DNA from: Hydnum rufescens UP504
Lineage: Eukaryota > Basidiomycota > Agaricomycetes > Cantharellales > Hydnaceae
Assembly: GCA_014904985.1 (NCBI GenBank)
Contig: MU128911.1
Coordinates: forward strand, 381,118 to 445,117
DNA: 64,000 nucleotides
Direction of reading: 5' to 3'
Position numbers and translations under genes: made by a program. The notes beneath the pieces are model-generated. The model was not told where the DNA came from, searched no databases, and worked only from the letters and a program-made list of their open reading frames with translations. Positions 20,628 through 29,723 of this stretch are shown here, piece after piece (positions within the stretch are counted from its first letter, which is position 1; each line of letters opens with the position of its first letter).

Positions 20628-20737
20628 GTATTCTTCTGAACCCGCATCCCCCAACCGAAGCCACGACCCCGCCGAGTGAAAACACGCGACCATGGGTGAG
20701 GGGGAACCCCAACGGTGAAGCGCGAAATAACATCCCT

Positions 20738-20926
20738 GGTACCACACACCCACCCAAGCAGGTGTGTGGTGCTACTAGATAGTTGTTATTTCAATTTTTT
20801 TGTTCTTTGATTTCTATGGATAGTACCACACACCCGCTAGAGTGGGTGTGTGGTGCTACTAAGTAGTCTTTTTTTTTTTGATTTCTACAGAGTACCACAC
20901 ACCAGAGTGGGTGTGTGGTATAATTT
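20738..20926 (+). repeat. Three consecutive GC-rich hairpins without the intron hairpin
   Basis: TACCACACACCC paired with GGTGTGTGGT occurs at about 20738-20771, 20820-20856 and 20891-20920, separated by T-rich spacers ending in TTTCTATGGATAG or TTTCTACAG. These look like collapsed modules at the right edge of the array. ATAA and AAAT repeats follow to about 20960. Confidence 0.8.
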
Positions 20927-21174
20927 TAAATAAATAAATAAATAATAAGAATGAAACACGGGACTCCTGAATGAAACCCAGCTGACCCGGGGTAGCATAA
21001 GTGTAATATAGTGATAATAAATAAATAATTATAAATGGAAGATATTATCCCCGATAAGCCCGTATGGCCTGCTGCAAGTCTGAGATTCTCTAAGTCCCAG
21101 TTTCGGCCAATTTTCGGCCATTTCGGCCAATTCTGGGCGAGGAGGTGAAATCATAAAAATGGCCATTTCGGCCA

Positions 21175-21251
21175 AAATAGTGATGGGACCTACTTAGGTA
21201 CCATTATCTGCCCTGGAAGTGGTACCTAACTAGGTAGGCTTAGATGACTGA
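21175..21251 (-). repeat. Right TIR of the nested element with internal foldback
   Basis: Reverse complement reads TCAGTCATCTAAGCCTACC, then GGTACCACTTCC, GGGCAGATAATGGTACC and TAAGTAGGTCCCAT. It aligns with the left TIR over its whole length with scattered mismatches. Confidence 0.8.
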
Positions 21252-24200
21252 CCAAGGTGGATGTTCGCACTCTGTGGGTAGCTTCCCTAAAATGGATTCA
21301 TGATGGAATGACTGCATTTCCGCTCCATCAGAGTGCGCTTGTTTTGTCTCAATCACTCCTTCATACTCTACTATGGGGTGGTGGAATTGATGGTTTTCGT
21401 GATACTCAGCCGGGCGTGGGGATGCTCACCCGATATCTTTCCTCCGATTGCCTTGTCACGACTGATATAGAGCAGCACCGGGACATTCTCCAGGACATGC
21501 TCGATGCCCGCGGTGCACGAGTGAATGTCTTATCCCCCCTATCTATCAAATCTCTGATCGATATTCATTTGAATGATGCATATAAAACTGAAAGGAGCTA
21601 CCAACACCTACAAGAAATAGGAGCAGGTTTCGATGGGGAAACCCTCACGCACCTTGCGGGATGTATTCATGTGGACAATAATCACTGGATATCGTTCGTC
21701 ATCAGTCATGCCAGCCATATGATTCATATTGGTAACTCATTGGGCAACACATTGCCAGGTGTCAAAGCAGCTGTCCTAGCTCTTGAATGGTGGATTTCCT
21801 ATTCCAGTTCAGCTGCAGGGCGAGATGTATTCCCTCTGCATCTCAGAGCTTTGCCCATTGCGCAGCAGTACGATGTGTATTCCTGTGGGATTTATGCACA
21901 AAATTCTCTGGATCATTTTTTCTATCCCACCGAATTCGTACTATTGCAAGATGGATCTACACTTCAAGCACGTACTGCGATATTTCTGGCAGTGGCAAGT
22001 CGACACCTGCAGGCGGTTAGTAGTGTCATGCACCTTTGGTGCTAGTGATGCCATACCTACTGATTTCTTATGCTTTAGGTCCAGAAGACTGGTGCATCCC
22101 ACACCTCACATCTTCCCCATCTGGATTCTATATCCATCTCAGATGTGATTTCAAAAGGACCGCTGCTCTTCTCTGAGTTAGGGACAGAAAAAGCATGCAA
22201 TCCGCCCGAATGTGAAGCTCCAAAAAGGGTGGCGCTGGACCTTCAAGCTGATTCAAATGCCGGTGGATTGCTCTGCTTTTTCAAATGCCTCACCCATGAG
22301 GAAGCCTTGGAACAGTCTCGTAAGCAACTATGTGAAGATAGTGAAGAGTATAAGATTCACCAGGAGGAGTTGGAGGCGAAGGCTACCCACAGAGCTGCCC
22401 AGGTTCTCAAACAGAAACGGGAGGACAATCTTGAGCGCAAAAACCGCCAACAAGCATGTGAATATGAAGCTGAGGCCAACATGGGGCTTCGCTCCCCTGG
22501 GGGAACTAAGATCAGGGCTAAAGTGAGTTGCTATGCCTCAGTTCCAGTGTTATATTTATTATTTATGCTCCAGCAGACAGTAAATCTTGTTCAAGACACC
22601 TCAGGGGAACCCGTCGTCCCTGTATCTGAAATGTCACGGCCAAAACGAGAATTCAAGGAAGCGAGGCGACAACTAGGCACCAAGAAATCCTCTGGCCGAA
22701 AACGTCTTAATGAGGCCACTGTCTCCAAGCGCACAAATTGGTTCCACCCCACTCTTTGGGTGGTTATCACTGAGGCTGGGAAATCTGTTGGTCCTCAGAT
22801 GTCGGCCTTGGAAATTGTTAAAGAATGCAAACATCGTAGCCCAAAGCTATTTGACCGCCTGACACCCCAGGTACTCTCACGATACATTGATCGTTCTGGC
22901 ACTCATGCACAATGGACGAAGGAGACTCTTGAGAAAGTAGCCCAAGGCAATAATCCTGGCCACCAGACTAAAAACACTCAGAAAGGCATACTGGTGCGAC
23001 AATCAAGTATTTGAGTACCCAGGATGTACTAACGTTCATGATGCCCTAATTTAATAGACTCCATACCCAGATTTGGTTGCCGCAATCAGAAAAACCCTTG
23101 ACAGCCTCCGCAAGGCTGGCGTCCCTCTCCTTCTGACTTCAATCCGTGGTGTCATAGTTGCCCACATCCACCACTTCCATCCCGAACTATTTACTTATAT
23201 TGCAAAAGATGGTAGCAACTTCCAAGCCAGTGATTCCTGGATACGAAAATTCCTCAAACGAGAGATGAAGTGGAGCTTGCGGCGGTCAACTCAAGCAGCA
23301 CAGAAAATCCCACTCGATGCCCACAATCAAATTCATAACTCAATTCTACGCCAAGCTCTCTCCATTCGTAACTACAACATCCCAGCAGCCTTGCGAGTTA
23401 ATTCAGACCAGACCTAGGTTATATATCAACAGGGATCTTCATTGACCTATGTGGAAATTGGATCTACACAAGTTCCAATGATTGGAGCCAAGGAGAAGCG
23501 AGCATTCACCCTCAATGTTGGGGTTTCAGCTAGCGGCGCACTCCTCCCATTCCAGGCCATTTATGCAGGCAAGAGTACCAAGAGCCTACCGAATGAAACA
23601 CATGATGGCTACAAGGAAGCACAACAATTGGGGTTCTGCTTCGAATTCTCTCAAACTGACACATACTGGTCCACACTCGACACGATGAAGCGATATGTTG
23701 TCTCCATACTTGCACCATACTTCACATCCCAAAAAGCTGCCCTCAAGCTCGATCCAGACCATGAGTGCATTTGGCAGATAGATGTCTCGCCAGTCCATAC
23801 ATCTGTTGAATTTTGAGTCTGGCTGCATAAGGAGCATCCATATATCATCATTGACTACATTCCTGGTGGTTGTACTGGTATTTTTCAGCCTTGTGATGTC
23901 GGAATTCAGCGTATTGTCAAGCAATCCATCCAACATTCCCAGCATGCCGATATAGTCAAAGAAGTATGTGATCAGCTCAGTAGTGGGACAAATGTGGGCA
24001 ATATCATAATGGACACCAAGCTTGGTGCCTTGCGCAGTCGCAGTCCACGATGGCTGGTGAATTCATACATGGCAGTTAACAAACCTGAGATCATTCTCAA
24101 AGTGAGTCCCAATTATAAATTGTTGAAACCATGCCTATTAACATGCACCTCGATCAAAGGCATTTGAAAAGTGTGTTTCTGGCAAGCTCAATCTTTCTCA

Positions 24201-24663
24201 AGACAGTTTGCAATCACGGGCGCTACACCAAATCCTTGCAGAGCTCCCTGAAACTAATCCAGATCTCTGGGCCATCTTGTCACAATCACGCTCTGTACCT
24301 ACTGCAGCACCTCTCAACAAGACACAACGTGCTAAAGCTAAAACATCAATTAATGCTAAACAAGATAAAATTGTTGAAGAACCACCATTCAGTACTCTAA
24401 TACCCATGGATAGCAATATAGGCATTTCAGCTGTCATCAATTGCATCATTGCTGACATGCCTGGTCCCCCCACCGCCCCAGAACACAATGAGATTCTCGA
24501 GACGATGGGTGAGGAGGAGGAGGAGTATGTTAGTGTTCCTGAGATCATAGCTAATGACTTGCCTAGTAGTGTAGAGGTGAAGGTGGTGGAGAAAGGTTAC
24601 AGCAAGCGGACAAGAAAACCAAAACCCCTTTGTGAGAACTCCAAATGGTGGAAAGATCTTTAA
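21252..24663 (+). pseudogene. Ulp1 (C48) protease fused to a pogo/CENP-B-like DDE transposase, inactivated
   Basis: The spliced frame runs 21257-22015, 22079-22522, 22577-22993, 23058-24101 and 24160-24663, with GT-AG introns of 63, 54, 64 and 58 nt, so protease and transposase are one gene. The Ulp1 part shows CIHVDNNHWISFVI (His), IHIGNSLG where the usual Asp is Asn, and QQYDVYSCGIYAQNSL (Gln and Cys). A charged linker follows, then the DNA-binding/DDE part: GILTPYPDLVAAIRKTL, ALRVNSDQT (first Asp), IWQIDVSPVHTS (second), IPGGCTGIFQPCDVGIQR (third). Premature stops are TAG at 23415, where relatives have Gln, and TGA at 23814, where relatives have Arg. The C-terminal tail is acidic and ends KRTRKPKPLCENSKWW. 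Confidence 0.85.
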
Positions 24664-24860
24664 TTAGCCATCTTCTTCTCATAAAAATCACATCAAATTG
24701 ATGGGCACTCATAGCCATGCTAAAGTTCATGATTTCGCTCAAAACCTGGCTCTGGGCAAAAATCTGTGTGACACAGAGATTTTTTTAGTTCAACAACCCC
24801 CTGTGACGTGTGACAAATCCATTTTAGTTCAGTTCAAGTGCCCTCTGTGACGCGTGACAA

Positions 24861-24886
24861 GAACTTACGGTCGAAATAGTACAGTA
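24861..24886 (-). repeat. Right TIR of the TA-flanked element, with TA target duplication
   Basis: Reverse complement partner of 13738-13761, followed by TA at 24885-24886. Confidence 0.85.
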
Positions 24887-25281
24887 GCCTCATGTCAGCC
24901 TCATGTTTTTCGGTATTTTCCAGCCTTGATTGCATTGCACTCCAAATTCTATCCACTGTGGGGCCAGTGCTCCAAGAGCCATACTTTGGATTGGATGTAT
25001 ATATATACTAATGCAGCTTACTGTACATGGCAAGTTCTATTGAAGCCGGGTGCTGTATACTACATTTGGATCCGAAGTTGGCTCCGCGCGAGTCCGTGGT
25101 TTGGCTCTGCAGAACCAAAAGCACCAGTTCCCACGGGGTGACCATCTTTCCCACAGGGTGACCATGTTTGGTCTGAGGGACTTTGCGCTACAAACATTGG
25201 GCGGAAGTAGAAATAAAGACCTCGCAAGCTCGGTCAATTATGTAATGGATTCAGCACCCGCCGCCCACGTCTTTCGACAAA
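24887..25281. other. Flank between transposons, no gene seen
   Basis: Nothing recognisable. The tandem CCCACGGGGTGACCAT and CCCACAGGGTGACCAT at about 25130-25165 is a short direct repeat. Confidence 0.4.
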
Positions 25282-25290
25282 GAGTTGATG

Positions 25291-25758
25291 TAGTCTCGTA
25301 ACCAGACCGAGTGAACTCGGTCTGGTACAATGGGGAGTTCCGAAGGCGCGGGCATGAAGCTTCCACTCCAGCCAATCAGAAAAAGTTTTGACCGGTGTTT
25401 GCCGAAACTTTCAGTTGGTTTTTGACTGACAATCATTATTATGCCTACCGTAGTTTCAATTTTCTGGACCTCATCAGTGAGCTGGTGAGCGTATAGATGT
25501 CACTTGAGTTCTTTGCTGCCGATTCCTGGTCTATTCGGCCTTCGATATCAACGCACCACCCACATACTGCCAAGCAAGGTAGAGCCCGTGACTAATAGTT
25601 CCCATAATTGGTAAGTCGATCGTCGCATACCCAACTGAAAGCACCGGCAAACACCGGTCAAAACTTTTTCTGATTGGCTGTAGCGGAAGCATCGTGCCCG
25701 CGCCTTCGGATCTCCCCGTTTCACCAGACCGAGTTCACTCGGTCTGGTAACGAGACTA
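25291..25758. mobile_element. 468 bp MITE with about 118 bp TIRs and perfect 9 bp target duplication
   Basis: Ends start TAGTCTCGTAACCAGACC at the left and TAGTCTCGTTACCAGACC in reverse complement at the right. The inverted repeats extend inward for about 118 bp, through CCAATCAGAAAAAGTTTTGA and CCGGTGTTTGCCG. GAGTTGATG flanks both sides (25282-25290 and 25759-25767). Each TIR contains a smaller perfect hairpin, ACCAGACCGAGT with ACTCGGTCTGGT. A 9 bp duplication suggests mobilisation by a MULE-type transposase. No coding capacity. Confidence 0.93.
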
Positions 25759-25767
25759 GAGTTGATG

Positions 25768-26081
25768 CCAGACGGGCTAGGCGCGGAGACCGGAACGCCC
25801 GTGTATTCCCCCTTCTAGGTTCATGCAAGATAACTTAAAGAGTTACAGTCCGATGATTCCTGTAACTTAAAAAGTTACACTTGTGCCTAATTTCTTGCAA
25901 ATTACCAGGAAAGTTTTAAGGTTTAAGGTGTGATTACTCCTGGCCAAGAGACCCCCTATCTCTGCCTCGCCAGTCAATCAGTGGTCGATCCTTCGTAAAT
26001 TCTCACCCAAGCGGTACAGAGGTCTACTACGGGATTCTCCGCTCTGCTTAGGTAATCTAAATTCCTCACTGAATCCAATCG
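25768..26081. other. Upstream region of the TAP42 gene
   Basis: No gene. Contains two copies of AACTTAA-AGTTACA words (about 25829-25875). Likely the promoter side of the rightward TAP42 gene. Confidence 0.4.
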
Positions 26082-27752
26082 ATGTCGACGCCGTCCGAAT
26101 CTTCCTCCAGAAGTCTTCCCCTATCTGCCCAGTTCTACAATGCACTCCAAGATGGCTCTGAAGCTCATATCCTTCCTGCCACTGATGACTCTACCCAGGT
26201 AAGCAGTGCTATCTCGTGGCCTAGCCTGGTCATTCTTGGATGGAAAGTCCCTACCAACTGATGACTGGTTTCCTTTTTACTTCGGATTTGGTCCCTTATT
26301 TAAGACCCTGGTGTCCTCGACTATAGCTTCGTTTCGGGATCTTTCTAAGCGTCTCGATTCAATCGGTGTCTTCAGCGCCAACGAAACGCTGGAGGATGTG
26401 TCGACTGGGGATCTCATCTACATACTCGTTCCCTTTGTGTTCGCCGAGATTATGGGTCGGCTCAGGACCACAGAGGCCAAAGACCGGGTGGCTGTCATTC
26501 GAGAAGCAGGGGTGCGCCTATCTCTCCCAATTGTCGTTTCCACCGCTCTCAGCTCTGTCATTCCCATCATTTCCCTGCTTTAATTCCGGACGCCCCCGCT
26601 AATTCACTTGAATGGCTCATTTTCAGATGCGACTAGAACTGTTCCTAAGACGTACAGAGCAATACGATATCGTGCCTCCGGACGAAATTAGTCTATTTAC
26701 GAAGACGGGGCCTTTCGCTGTAACCAATGCTGTCAAACGGCGCGAAGTCAAGATAAAGCAATATCAAAAGGAGAAGGATATTCGAGCCAAAATGAATGTG
26801 CGTTCAGAGTGGTCTCCTCACTTCTCTCGATTTCCTTTAACTAGTGGGGCCCGGATGATGTGGAACTGATGGCTATCCTCTTTCAATGGATCTCTTAAGG
26901 CTATCAGGGCTCGCCGAGATCCGAAGCGCGGGAGCGAGCCATCCTATAATAACTTCGATCTTATAGCGTCTCTCCTTCCCAATCCAGATTCCCGCCTCGG
27001 GAAACAGGCGCGCACTGATGAAGCCGGGGACGAAGATGATGAAGACGACGTACGTGAGGCGACTCTTCTTGTGATACGACTTTGTTGGGCACAGGCACAC
27101 TCCCAGCTGGACAGCCTGAAGCAGGAGATGGAGGTGCTCCGGAGTGCACCTCCGGAAGACGAACGTAGCAGATCGAAGAGTACGGGGAGGATCCTAAGCG
27201 ATGGAAGACGACGCCTGGCGACTAGATCCTCAGCGGGCCGCTGGCGGACCTGATGGGAGGGGTGCACTGTTAGATGCGAAAGGCAAGGTCAGTTCATTGT
27301 TTTCGTCGCTGCCAGGCTCTTGCTTTATTTCTGCTTGGTGGCCTCTTATCCTTCTCATTCGCAGCCTCTTCGACCCTTCACGATCGTATCGTCTTCAAAG
27401 AATCGGGCCAGCATGCAAGCCGACGTATTCAAGCCTGGCCATCGTCTACCCACGATGACAATCGATGATTATTTAGCGGAAGAGGCTCGACGTGGAAACA
27501 TTCTTACAGGAGGAGGGTTGAGTTTGTTTCCCTCTCTACCTTCTATCCAGGCACTTAAAAAAACATCTGTGGCATAGTGCTGCTTCTGGTGAGAAACCAA
27601 CAAGTGCAGAACAATTGGCGATTGATGCGGAAGCCGATGGGACGGAGGCCGGGTATGAGATGGGAGAGAAAAAGCGTCGCAAGGACGAGGAATGGGCACT
27701 TTATACCGAGGAACACGCGAGGGGAAGCGGGAACACTATGAACAGGGGATAG
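26082..27752 (+). CDS. TAP42: TAP42/alpha4 (IGBP1) family regulator of PP2A-type phosphatases
   Basis: Binds PP2A-like catalytic subunits downstream of TOR. Exons 26082-26198, 26305-26511, 26627-26797, 26900-27287, 27365-27516 and 27578-27752; introns 106, 115, 102, 77 and 61 nt. Conserved blocks: RLDSIGVFSANETLEDVST, DLIYILVPFVFAEIMGRL, AVKRREVKIKQYQKEKDIRA, FDLIASLLPNPDSR, VREATLLVIRLCWAQAHSQL, then WRLDPQ, GKPLRPFTIVSS, LPTMTIDDYLAEEARRGNIL and the invariant C-terminus GSGNTMNRG. One problem: between SAPPEDERSRS (about 27165) and EDDAWRLD (27201) the frame shifts by one. A 34 nt intron (GTAGCAG to CCTAAG) would fix it, as would a one-base indel. The gene is essential in yeast, so an artefact or short intron is likelier than a pseudogene. 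Confidence 0.92.
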
Positions 27753-27922
27753 CGGGGGTAGTATCACGTGTCTGGCGTTCGAGTTTTGCATCCGTTCCAA
27801 TTTCACGGATTTCGACGTCACACATTTAATTTTCAGATGCAGAATGACGCCCTCTGAAAACCGTATAAAGGTTAGACGGAAGGGCTCGGTTTCATCTTTC
27901 CAACCACCACATCCCCCCCGAA

Positions 27923-29562
27923 ATGAGATCACTTATCGTTCTCGTCGCTGCTGCTACAACTCTGACAGTCAGAGCCCGTCCACCCATACGCGGCGCGTCC
28001 CCACTCGCCGGGGACTTTTTCCAGCGCGCTCTGCAGAATACCTGGCGTGCGGTAGAGGCTACGTTAGGCTGGTCGGACCTCACTGGTTTGGGAGGTTATG
28101 GTGAACCATTTGTTGCCCCTGACAAGTCGGTGTACCAGTGGCTCGCTTCGAACGACGAGTGAGTTCTTCACAGCACGGCTTCCACCCTTTCGCCTCACGT
28201 GTGTGTTAGCTTTTCAAAGATCACAAAACTTATTAAATACGACGAATCGATCGTTAACCTCCTCGACAGTTCTCAAGGGTGTGTGGCACATACATTCTCT
28301 AGTTCTTTTCGGCCTAACATGCCCCTTGTAGGCTGACCTTTTTTGCACCTGACAATAAAGCACTTCCAAGTCCGCGTCACAGGAAGGATGTTCATTCAAT
28401 CCAAGTTTACCATCAAGACGCTCTGCCTCAGCTGTGGTCTCACGTCGACATTCTCGATGAGGGAGATGATGATGACGACAAAGAGAAGAAACGAAGGCTC
28501 TTCAAAGCAATCTTGCATCAAGTCCTGTTATATCACGTCTTGCCTTACGACAGTACTTCGACCCGCCTGGGTGTTAATTCCACGGGTGCGCCGCGCGTGC
28601 CTGATGTCCTTAACTGAAACTGAGATCATTTCAAGTGCAAACTGCCCTTGTTGCCAAGGACGGTTCCTTCGACGGACAGCCCCGACGTATCAAGATCGAA
28701 AAAACCCTGGTTCCCCCGGCCATCACTCTTAACATGTACGCCAAGGTTATTCAGGGCGACATCGAGGCCACGAACGGCGTTATTCATGTGGTTGACCATC
28801 CCCTCTTTCCCCCCATTTCAATTCTCGATACTGCATATATGCTTCCCCACTGGCTCTCGACCACGGTATGCTTCCTAGTCATTTGCTCGTGACAGTCCTT
28901 GGATTGAACTGACGATGTGATCGAAGACATCTGCTGCGCAAAAGGTCCATCTCGAGGATGCCTTGCAATATCACTATGTCCGCAGCCAAAGGGACAAAAA
29001 GGGCGACTTCGAAGGAGCACCTGACGTCACCTTATTCGCTCCCAGTAACGATGCATGGAAGAAACTCCCTGAAAAGCTCGTCCTCTATCTCTTCTCTCCT
29101 TTTGGTTCCAAGGCGCTGCGCAAGCTGCTGCTTTTCCACACCGTCCCCGATTACCTTATTTTTTCCGAATGGATCCATGATGCGCGCAAGGAAAAGGACG
29201 GCAATGTTGTGGCCAGTGGCGTCGAGTTTGATTGGGAATATACTTTCCCCAGCGGTTTGAAGGATCATACTCTCCATGTGCACATTACGAAGGTGGGAAT
29301 TTCATCTCATGCGTATGCATATGATCCAATTATGGGACTAATAATAATCTTTTTCCAGACCACGCCTACCATTCCTGTCCCCGGCATTGCATACTTTGAA
29401 TTGCAAGTAGAAAACGAGAAAGCCGAAACCATCGACATTGTTGGGCGAAATGGCGCCCTCCATGTCATCCCTAGCGTTCTCGATCCGAGGAAAAACGATC
29501 ACCTTGACGAGCCTAATTGGGAAGATTGGGAAGACTGGTTGCCCAAGTGGGGTGAGGCTTGA
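27923..29562 (+). CDS. Secreted protein with two fasciclin (FAS1) domains
   Basis: Extracellular or cell-wall adhesion-type protein. The start is ATG 27923 with a clear signal peptide (MRSLIVLVAAATTLTVRA). A TATAAA word sits at about 27864, 60 bp before the start. Exons begin 27923-28158, 28210-28277 and 28332 onward; further introns fall near 28590-28634, 28866-28926 and 29293-29359. The first FAS1 domain includes LTFFAPDNKALP and ILHQVLLYHVLPYDS, and ends with GVIHVVDHPLFPP. The second includes VTLFAPSNDAWKKLPEKL and KLLLFHTVPDYLIF. The acidic tail is rich in Trp, Glu and Asp (PNWEDWEDWLPKWG). No GPI signal is visible. Basidiomycete FAS1 proteins of this layout are common; the biological role is not established. 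Confidence 0.88.
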
Positions 29563-29723
29563 ACCATGGACCTTGCAGTTTGCGTTCTAGCATGGACGTA
29601 TCCAATTTTGTAAAGTAGCATCGAAATCCAAATTCATTGTACAATTTGTCTACAATTATCAGCCAATGTACGAGAATGCAAGTCGACTGGTGTGCACCTC
29701 AGTAAATCGAAGCGCCTGTTGGA

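Larger units (their letters stand above)
14399..21251. mobile_element. 6.85 kb inverted-repeat element built from hairpin/intron-like modules, nested in the Ulp1-DDE element
   Basis: The ends are related inverted repeats of about 75 bp beginning TCAGTCA. Each contains its own foldback: GGTACCATTTTC with GAAAATGGTACC at the left, and GGTACCATTATC with GGAAGTGGTACC at the right. Possible 9 bp target duplications are CCAGGCTGG (14390-14398) and CCAAGGTGG (21252-21260), 7 of 9 identical. If the match is extended outward the TIR could start three bases further out, at TGG. GGCCGAAA or GGCCAAAA words repeat inside both ends. No transposase or other protein is recognisable inside. The interior is the module array described below, arranged outward from a central palindrome. 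It may be a non-autonomous foldback or MULE-like element; the family is not known to me. Confidence 0.7.
13738..24884 (+). mobile_element. TA-flanked DNA transposon with Ulp1 protease and pogo-like DDE transposase (11.1 kb including a nested insertion)
   Basis: The ends are 24 bp inverted repeats, CTGTACTATTTCGACTGTAG at the left and, in reverse complement, CTGTACTATTTCGACCGTAA at the right; two mismatches in 24. Both are flanked by TA (13736-13737 and 24885-24886), the target duplication of the Tc1/mariner/pogo superfamily. Subterminal copies of GTGACGCGTGACA occur near 13830 and 24847, and a variant near 24803. Subtracting the 6.85 kb nested element leaves about 4.3 kb, filled by one gene. 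TIR, TSD and transposase family agree with each other. Stops in the gene show that it is no longer autonomous. Confidence 0.8.

Noticed and set aside
14867..20926. CRISPR-like regular array
   Set aside because: The repeats are hairpins inside long variable units of 200-300 bp in a fungal genome, with splice-site signals; there are no cas genes and no spacer-sized regular intervals.
26612..26626. Separate downstream gene starting at the ATG near 26612
   Set aside because: The segment is the end of a TAP42 intron; the conserved exon starts at 26627.
27517..27550. 34 nt intron in the TAP42 3' region
   Set aside because: Using the next acceptor (27577) gives a 61 nt intron and a better family match (GGAASGEKPTSAEQLAID).
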